A stretch of 22,052 nt of DNA from NCBI GenBank assembly GCA_002496805.1, contig DALO01000025.1, positions 1 through 22,052 of the forward strand, in the 5' to 3' direction. The stretch is from Methanobacterium sp. UBA353 (lineage in GTDB: Archaea; Methanobacteriota; Methanobacteria; Methanobacteriales; Methanobacteriaceae). Below, one piece after another: positions 16,674 to 22,052 of this stretch. The translations under genes and the position numbers were made by a program. Every line of letters starts with the position of its first letter. The stretch's first letter is position 1. Below the pieces are notes generated by a model that was not told the DNA's origin, ran no database searches, and saw only the letters and a list, made by a program, of their open reading frames with translations.

Positions 16674-16751
16674 TGATTGATAATTTTTTAAAAAACACAA
16701 TGAATAATTATAACTGGCCCATGGGGGGGGTATCATAATCATTATTTTTGT

Positions 16752-18482
16752 CTAAATCTTATGGTAAACTGCCACAACACCAAAAGTTTTGATTATACGA
16801 TAACCTTTGATCTCAGGATGGGTTTTTCTTGTAGCATCAATGTAGTAATCGGCACCAATTTTTTTAAGATAATCCTCAAATTTATCATCATAGTTATTGT
16901 ATAATCGGGGATAACCACCCCTAATTTCTTTTTTTAAATACCAATTCACAGCATTTGGATAATCAGAACATATAATTTTGTCTTTATATCCGGGATCACT
17001 ACTTTTAATCCATTGACAGGAATGTTCAATATCAATTGTAAAAGTCTTTTTTGGAGTATGACCAACAAAAGTAGCTGTGGAAAATGATAAAAATAACAAT
17101 GCAATGAACACACAAACTAAACCTGATTTAACATTAATTAACTTAATTTTTGATTTAATTAGGAAAATAGATTCACTCAAACCCAGAACAATGAAATATG
17201 CCAGTGCTGGGGCCATTGTAATGAAGTAACGGTCCACCTTTAATGGCAAAGTACTTTGGAATATTAAGTAAGCACCAAACCATGATAAAAACATTACATC
17301 CATCTTAAGATTTTCCTGCACTGTTCCTGATTTTTTCTTAATCAAAAACCAATAAAAAACAAATAACAATGCAAATAATCCAATCTCTCCTAAAACAAAC
17401 AATTGATAGATGAAACTAGCCACTAAAATAATTAATAAAGCTACCACTAGGCCTATTTTAAATAAATTGACTACATTCAAGATACCTTTACCTTTAAATA
17501 TCGTGTTTTTCAAAAAAATTTCGTAAACATAAATAATTAAACCGAAAGATACTATTAAAACAATAAAATAAGACAATAACGACGGCCATCCTAGTGAAGG
17601 ATTCATTATCTGCTGATAAGTTCCCCAAAATGGGCCCATTGAGATGTAATTTAACAAATTCTGGATATAATATAAAACATTAGTGTTATGTGCAACATCA
17701 TTAACACCAGTGAATGATGAAGAAGCAATTGAAGCAAAAAGACTGAACACCGAATCTCCAGTTTTTAATCTGGTAAAAAAATAGGCCAAACCAGTAATTA
17801 ACGCCCCAAGTTCTAAAATTATGCCAGCAAATATTTTTTTAAGGTTCTTTAACCGTTTAATATCTTCATAGTTCATTAAAATGTAGAGGGACATGGGAAT
17901 GATCATGAGGCCTGATGTGTATCTAACCATAAATGCCATCACCATAATTGGTAAAATAAGATATAAAAATCTAGAATCTTTTTTCAATCCAACTATCAAG
18001 AATAAAATAGTTGAAATTGAAAGTGATATTCCAGGTATGTCAGTACATCCACTAACAGCCCATGAAAGCACAACCGGGAATGACACAAATATTAAAGCAC
18101 CCGATAAACTTTGAAATGAGTTAAAACGTTCTTTAAAAAGGAAATAAAGTCCCATTACCCCTATCATAAAAAATATCGCACTTATTATAAAAATTGTATT
18201 AATAGAAACAAATCCCATTCTAAATGCCAGTGAAGTTAAAAAAGGTAGTAAGGGAGAAAGGTAGTTAATTGTGTTACTGTTTTCTCCACCCATACCAGCA
18301 AAAATAATGGCATTATTTAAATAATTATAGACATCCCAGTAAGGAACCCCAATCTTCATCTGAACACTAATCAGATACGAAACCATCCCCAAAATAATCA
18401 AGATTAATATAAAAAGAGGGTTAAAACATATCTTCTTTAAACATTCCAGAGTATTTCTCTTGGAATTATTTCTTTTGTCCAA
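16752..18482 (-). CDS. GT39/PMT-like multispan membrane glycosyltransferase (putative)
   Basis: The 576-residue protein has about 11-13 membrane spans and a C-terminal soluble domain of about 100 residues (from about 475). After the first span comes a loop with the acidic motif PYWDVYNYLNNA (Asp50), then NYLSPLLPFLTSLAFRMG, as in dolichyl-phosphate-mannose mannosyltransferases and ArnT-like enzymes, where this loop holds the catalytic acid. A lipid-linked sugar is therefore the likely donor; the acceptor is unknown. The C-terminal part has SCQWIKSSDPGYKDKIICSD and ADYYIDATRK, typical of archaeal members of this superfamily. The start is TTG 18482 preceded by GGTGAT. It follows the DUF1616-like gene on the same strand, but a T-rich tract lies between them. 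The enzyme class is moderately sure. Confidence 0.7.
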   Translation of the reverse strand: MDKRNNSKRNTLECLKKICFNPLFILILIILGMVSYLISVQMKIGVPYWDVYNYLNNAIIFAGMGGENSNTINYLSPLLPFLTSLAFRMGFVSINTIFIISAIFFMIGVMGLYFLFKERFNSFQSLSGALIFVSFPVVLSWAVSGCTDIPGISLSISTILFLIVGLKKDSRFLYLILPIMVMAFMVRYTSGLMIIPMSLYILMNYEDIKRLKNLKKIFAGIILELGALITGLAYFFTRLKTGDSVFSLFASIASSSFTGVNDVAHNTNVLYYIQNLLNYISMGPFWGTYQQIMNPSLGWPSLLSYFIVLIVSFGLIIYVYEIFLKNTIFKGKGILNVVNLFKIGLVVALLIILVASFIYQLFVLGEIGLFALLFVFYWFLIKKKSGTVQENLKMDVMFLSWFGAYLIFQSTLPLKVDRYFITMAPALAYFIVLGLSESIFLIKSKIKLINVKSGLVCVFIALLFLSFSTATFVGHTPKKTFTIDIEHSCQWIKSSDPGYKDKIICSDYPNAVNWYLKKEIRGGYPRLYNNYDDKFEDYLKKIGADYYIDATRKTHPEIKGYRIIKTFGVVAVYHKI

Positions 18483-18558
18483 TCAATCACCTGTACTGTC
18501 AAACGGAAAAATTTACATGAGAAACTCAAAATTTGTTGGAAGAAATAGATTTTTTTTT

Positions 18559-18566
18559 AAAAAAAA
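18559..18566 (-). terminator. Oligo-T terminator of the DUF1616-like gene
   Basis: On the minus strand, A5-T8-A9 (18571 to 18550) lies about 40 bases past the stop codon. The T8 tract is the likely stop. The rest of 18483-18605 shows only the GGTGAT ribosome site of the next gene. Confidence 0.4.
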
Positions 18567-18605
18567 TTTTTACAATCGTACTAATTCCATTGCCCCAAAC
18601 ACATT

Positions 18606-19028
18606 TCATGAAACATCTAGTTGAAGATAAAGATATCTGTAAGTATTCTCAGTGTCAGGTAACTTATATAGCATGAATTCCAGTTTATTCTGACCTGAAG
18701 GACGTGCAATGAATTCTAAAGGTATTTCTTTTCGATCACTATTATTAAGAGTAATTTTTTCATCCTTAAGCAACTGTTTACTTTGCATTATCTTAACCTG
18801 ATAACTAGATTCAGAGTATTCACGGTTAACAACTACCACGGTGAGATTACGTTTTTCCCCCACATTGAGATTAGAGGGGTAATCAATAGCTCTGCCATCA
18901 CTATTTAAAATATAGAATTCTGTGAATTTTTCAGATGGAATAGGGTTTAACACTAAATAAAATATGCCAATCACTCCAATAATTACAAAGATAAGTATAA
19001 AAGCTGAAATACTTCGATCTAGGTTCAT
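18606..19028 (-). CDS. DUF1616-like membrane-anchored protein
   Basis: The 140-residue protein has one N-terminal membrane span (about 8-28) and an external beta-rich domain. The sequence PSEKFTEFYILNSDGRAIDY, then PSNLNVGEKRNLTVVVVNRE, matches the style of the archaeal DUF1616 domain, which is Ig-like and common in methanogen envelope proteins. Function is unknown. Start ATG 19028 has AGGA upstream. It lies beside the GT39-like gene, so a role in the envelope or in surface glycosylation is a guess. The 189-base gap to the antiporter gene is a divergent promoter region. Confidence 0.72.
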   Translation of the reverse strand: MNLDRSISAFILIFVIIGVIGIFYLVLNPIPSEKFTEFYILNSDGRAIDYPSNLNVGEKRNLTVVVVNREYSESSYQVKIMQSKQLLKDEKITLNNSDRKEIPLEFIARPSGQNKLEFMLYKLPDTENTYRYLYLQLDVS

Positions 19029-19217
19029 ATAACTACATCCTATTGTTAATATAACATAATTCCTATAATAATTATAAATAACGTTTATATTCTATCTACT
19101 TCTTATTTTATTATGATTAAGTATATTTATCCCGATGAGTTTTTATGAAAATTTTTTCATGATCATTTATTGGAATTACATTAAACATAGTATAATAAAT
19201 TGGAGATAGAATCATAA

Positions 19218-20414
19218 ATGTTCACCGAACAAACGATTTTTATTGGATCCCTTTTACTTTTAATTAGTATACTATTAAGTAAAACATCCCATCGGTTAGG
19301 AATCCCTTCATTAATCTTATTTCTTCTTTTAGGGATGTTGGCTGGTTCTGAAGGCATAGGTGGAATATATTTTGACGATTCTTCAATCGCACAATTTATT
19401 GGTAACATCGCCCTGGTTTTCATCATATTTTCTGGTGGACTGGACACCAAATGGAGTGAAGTAAAACCAATCCTTTGGAGGGGTATTGTACTTTCTACAA
19501 TAGGCGTTTTTATCACTGCTATTTCTTTAGGGTTTTTTATAAACTGGTGCACTGATTTTTCCTTCATAGAATCCTTGTTAATCGGTTCCATAGTTTCATC
19601 AACTGATGCTGCTGCAGTATTCGCAATTTTTAGGTCTCGTGGAAAACAAAAACTAAAAAATAATTTAGAACCCACCTTAGAATTTGAAAGTGCATCCAAC
19701 GACCCAATGGCCTATTTCCTGACTACTACCATGATATTTCTCATCATGAATCCTAGTACTTCCATTGAATCAACCATTATATTGCTGGTAAAATCATTAA
19801 GTCTAGGGGCTCTTTTAGGTGTTGTATTTGGGAAAGGAATGGTTTTTCTGACAAACAAGGTCTCACTCCATATACCTGCACTTTATCCTGTTCGTACAAT
19901 AGCACTAGCCCTCCTGACTTTTTCAGTATCCTATTTGGTTGGTGGAAACGGCCTAATAAGTGCCTATATTGCGGCATTAATATTAGGAAATAGTACCTTT
20001 GCCCATAAAAAGGCTCAAATACAATTTTTCGATGGAATAGCCTGGTTAATGCAAATAATCATGTTTATAACCTTGGGGCTCTTGGTATTCCCTTCACAAA
20101 TTGTACCAGTAATAGGTATAGGGCTTATAATCTCATTCTTCCTGATCTTGGTTGCCAGACCAATGGCGATCTTCTTGTGTCTTATACCATTTAAGGTTGC
20201 AGTTAAAGACCAAGTTTTCATTTCATGGGTAGGTATCCGTGGTGCAGTGCCCATCATACTTGCCACATTCCCCATTGCAGCCGGACTCGGCAGTGCACAC
20301 ATGATCTTCAACATCATTTTCTTCATAACCATAACCTCTGCCTTGCTACAAGGATCAACCATCAACATCTTTGCCCAATATCTTGGTCTTACAAGTTCCG
20401 AAAACGGCAAATAA
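19218..20414 (+). CDS. CPA1-type cation:proton antiporter (NhaP/CvrA-like)
   Basis: The 398-residue protein has 12-13 membrane spans and the core motifs of the NhaP/CvrA branch: SSTDAAAVFAIF (127-138, with the TD pair), ESASNDPMAYF (157-167, with the ND pair for cation and proton binding), and WVGIRGAVPIILATFP near the C-terminus. It exchanges Na+ or K+ for H+ across the membrane. The cytosolic C-terminal domain of longer CvrA/NhaP2 relatives is missing: the protein ends shortly after the last span. ATG 19218 is preceded by GGAG at 12 bases. A TATA-like TATAATAAA (19191-19199) would give a leaderless mRNA; another candidate (TATATTTAT, near 19122-19130) would give a normal leader. It is the only plus-strand gene here. 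Confidence 0.9.
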   Translation: MFTEQTIFIGSLLLLISILLSKTSHRLGIPSLILFLLLGMLAGSEGIGGIYFDDSSIAQFIGNIALVFIIFSGGLDTKWSEVKPILWRGIVLSTIGVFITAISLGFFINWCTDFSFIESLLIGSIVSSTDAAAVFAIFRSRGKQKLKNNLEPTLEFESASNDPMAYFLTTTMIFLIMNPSTSIESTIILLVKSLSLGALLGVVFGKGMVFLTNKVSLHIPALYPVRTIALALLTFSVSYLVGGNGLISAYIAALILGNSTFAHKKAQIQFFDGIAWLMQIIMFITLGLLVFPSQIVPVIGIGLIISFFLILVARPMAIFLCLIPFKVAVKDQVFISWVGIRGAVPIILATFPIAAGLGSAHMIFNIIFFITITSALLQGSTINIFAQYLGLTSSENGK

Positions 20415-20423
20415 TTTTTTTTT
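20415..20423 (+). terminator. Oligo-T terminator of the antiporter gene
   Basis: A T9 tract on the plus strand directly follows the TAA stop codon at 20412-20414. Confidence 0.5.
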
Positions 20424-20521
20424 ATTTCAATAATTTCAACAGATAATTTTATTCATCGTCTATTTTTTATCATTTTAATGCACGAAAATAAAGAAACTAA
20501 GTATTAATTTAAAAATATTTT

Positions 20522-20586
20522 AAAAAAAAATTTAGAAAAAAATTCTGAAATCACCAAACACTTTGCATAGATTATATTTTGGTGAT
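20522..20586 (-). terminator. Stem-loop plus oligo-T terminator of the surface-protein gene
   Basis: On the minus strand, ATCACCAAA (20586-20578) pairs exactly with TTTGGTGAT (20558-20550) across a 19-base loop. T7 (20542-20536) and T9 (20530-20522) tracts follow. This starts 11 bases after the stop codon and looks like a bacterial-style intrinsic terminator. Confidence 0.6.
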
Positions 20587-20596
20587 CTTTTCTTAA

Positions 20597-22052
20597 TTAA
20601 AATGGTAGGGATATGTAAGTAGCTTTATATTTGTAACTTGACCTATCCCAGTTAGCTACATGCCCCAATGTGTTACTGTAACTAGTACCATCTGCATCGT
20701 ACCATTGGCCATTTATATAAAATTGTGCAAACACGTGCCCATACCAGGTATTACTATAAATGAAATAACAGTCTCCATGCACGTACCTTGCAGGTATTCC
20801 AATAGCCCGTGCCAATGCAACCATCAAATGGCTAGTATCCACACAGTTACCTGATTTTTTATCTAATGTCTTTACTGCACCATATAGGGTGTTATAGTAA
20901 AATGAGTAGTTGATGTTGTCTCTAACCCAATTGAAAATATTATTTCCAACTTCCCATACATTGTTACTTCCAGAAGCCAGTTGATAAGCAAGAGAAACTA
21001 TTGCAGAGTTAGTGGATTGGCAATTAGAGCTAGGTTCAGTGTAAGGAATCAAATTTGAAGGTATATTAGCTAATTGGGGGAGAATAACATGAAGCCATGG
21101 TTTTACTGATACGTAGTTTGGTAAATTATTATTTTGTTTATAATAATCCATTACTTTAGAAAATGAATATATCATATTATGATATCCAAAGTAGGTTCCC
21201 AAGTTGGAATAGCTGGAGTAGTTGGGTGCCACCCAGTTGCGTTCCATGTATCTTTGCACACGTCCAGCAATGTCAGAATACACATCCTTAGGGATTTCAC
21301 CATTAATTTGAGTATCACATGGATTTTCAGCTGGATCACAGAAGTTGTGATAAACTGATTCATTAATACCGTTTTCAATATTGCATATGGTGGCAGTTAA
21401 GATTAGTAAGAAGGAAGGCATTCCAACTTGAACACCATTGATAGTCACATAATTTGGAAGTTTATGATTAGTATCCACATAATTTTTTACACTAGTAGCA
21501 GCACTGGCAACTTGACTCCTACTGAACTTATCCCACGGTTTAACTGCAACATTCGCAGGCAATGCAGATTTATATGAATCTAAAATAATACTGTAAGTGT
21601 AAATCAAATTCTGATAACTTAAATAAGGTCCAAGACCAGATTCACTACTATAATCTGGTGCTTTATTGTTACGGTCCATGTATCTTTGAACTTTACCTGC
21701 AATCTCAACATAAACTGATTTTGAAATATCACCCGCATGAATTTGCTCTTTAGGCGATGAAGCTGTTGCAAAAATATTCATAAGCTCAGTAGATGTTTTG
21801 TCGTCGTTGTTGATTTTTTGGATGACTGTGGTTAGTAGTTGTAGGAATGCAGGCATTTCCACGCTTTTCCCGCCGATTATGACGTTTTGGGGTAGTTTTT
21901 TATTGCTTTCTATGTATGTTTTGACCTGGGTGGCTGCTTCTTTGGTTTGTTGGATGGTGAATGTTCCTATGTATTTTTGGAAGTAGTTCCATGGTGTGAT
22001 AGTGATTTTAGCTGGTAGTGTGTTTGTATCTAGGATTTTGCTGTAGGTGTAG
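20597..22052 (-). CDS. Pseudomurein-binding-repeat protein with transglutaminase-like domain (5' end outside window)
   Basis: At least 484 codons are visible; the frame stays open to the window edge, so the N-terminus is missing and an internal start at 21862 is not real. The N-terminal part alternates two repeat types of about 35-45 residues that resemble pseudomurein-binding repeats (see the separate repeat entry). The C-terminal domain (about 21013-20681) is of the transglutaminase/cysteine-protease fold: KSGNCVDTSH (Cys at 20845-20843), GHVFAQF (His at 20737-20735) and WYDADGTS (likely Asp at 20692-20690) form a plausible Cys-His-Asp triad. The pseudomurein endoisopeptidases PeiW and PeiP of methanogen phages share this general plan, so a wall-cleaving role is likely, though a transglutaminase-like scaffold is possible. 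No C-terminal anchor is seen. Codon usage changes sharply near 21800. Confidence 0.88.
   Translation of the reverse strand, partial: YTYSKILDTNTLPAKITITPWNYFQKYIGTFTIQQTKEAATQVKTYIESNKKLPQNVIIGGKSVEMPAFLQLLTTVIQKINNDDKTSTELMNIFATASSPKEQIHAGDISKSVYVEIAGKVQRYMDRNNKAPDYSSESGLGPYLSYQNLIYTYSIILDSYKSALPANVAVKPWDKFSRSQVASAATSVKNYVDTNHKLPNYVTINGVQVGMPSFLLILTATICNIENGINESVYHNFCDPAENPCDTQINGEIPKDVYSDIAGRVQRYMERNWVAPNYSSYSNLGTYFGYHNMIYSFSKVMDYYKQNNNLPNYVSVKPWLHVILPQLANIPSNLIPYTEPSSNCQSTNSAIVSLAYQLASGSNNVWEVGNNIFNWVRDNINYSFYYNTLYGAVKTLDKKSGNCVDTSHLMVALARAIGIPARYVHGDCYFIYSNTWYGHVFAQFYINGQWYDADGTSYSNTLGHVANWDRSSYKYKATYISLPF
21146..21934 (-). repeat. Alternating pseudomurein-binding-like repeats (A-B-A-B)
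   Basis: Coding repeats inside the surface-protein gene. Type A (21934-21812 and 21508-21380) reads like VKxYVDTNxKLPNYVTINGV, ending in MPSFLLILTATI. Type B (21727-21578 and 21286-21146) reads IAGRVQRYMERNWVAPNYSS and then LGTYFGYHNMIYSFSKVMDYY. Each B is followed by LPNYVSVKPW or similar. The first residues in the window (YTYSKIL..TPWNYF) are the end of an earlier B unit. The A+B unit is repeated every 140-147 residues. Confidence 0.75.

Noticed and set aside
21172..21378. Small minus-strand ORF within the surface-protein gene
   Set aside because: It is in another frame of a clear repeat-domain coding region and shows no sensible protein pattern.

Overview
The window is AT-rich archaeal DNA from a hydrogenotrophic methanogen of the order Methanobacteriales, most likely Methanobacterium or a close relative. 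Three things point there: a complete energy-converting hydrogenase A (Eha) gene series, a divergent formylmethanofuran:tetrahydromethanopterin formyltransferase (Ftr) paralogue, and a surface protein with pseudomurein-binding-type repeats. Promoters look archaeal (TATA boxes with purine-rich BRE), terminators are oligo-T, and Shine-Dalgarno sites are often of the GGTGAT type. The species is inferred, not proven.

Layout. About 1-3466 (minus strand): a YkgJ-type metal-cluster protein, the tRNA 4-thiouridine synthetase ThiI, a CBS-domain protein, and a polyferredoxin with six [4Fe-4S] motifs. About 3636-16270 (minus strand): one compact operon read from 16270 downwards. It encodes ehaA to ehaL (membrane and ion-translocating part; ehaH and ehaJ resemble complex I/Mrp subunits), ehaM (soluble), ehaN and ehaO ([NiFe] hydrogenase small and large subunits), ehaP and ehaQ (6x and 10x [4Fe-4S] polyferredoxins), ehaR (HAD-like), an Ftr paralogue, and a PfkB-family sugar kinase. 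Neighbouring genes overlap by 4-8 bp or sit a few bases apart, so translation is probably coupled. No oligo-T terminator is visible between the kinase and the downstream polyferredoxin/CBS pair, so transcription may continue to the T9 tract at 2046-2054.

About 16271-16751 is an AT-rich intergenic region with the eha promoter, an inverted repeat, a short direct repeat and a G8 tract. About 16752-19028 (minus) holds a GT39-like multispan membrane protein and a small DUF1616-like membrane-anchored protein. About 19218-20414 (plus) is a CPA1/NhaP-type cation:proton antiporter. About 20597-22052 (minus, cut by the window edge) is a protein with alternating pseudomurein-binding-like repeats and a C-terminal transglutaminase/cysteine-protease-like domain, a candidate pseudomurein hydrolase.

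How it works together. Eha is known to use an ion gradient to drive reduction of low-potential ferredoxin by H2, which refills the first step of CO2 reduction (formylmethanofuran dehydrogenase). The polyferredoxins could carry those electrons. The most intriguing part is the soluble module at the operon's distal end: HAD-like protein, Ftr paralogue, sugar kinase, polyferredoxin and CBS protein. It suggests an uncharacterised enzyme or control circuit linking Eha activity to formyl-carrier or nucleotide status. Also notable are several TTG starts, a possible ATT start for EhaQ, promoter positions implying leaderless mRNAs for ehaA and ehaP, and a sharp codon-usage break inside the surface-protein gene near 21800.
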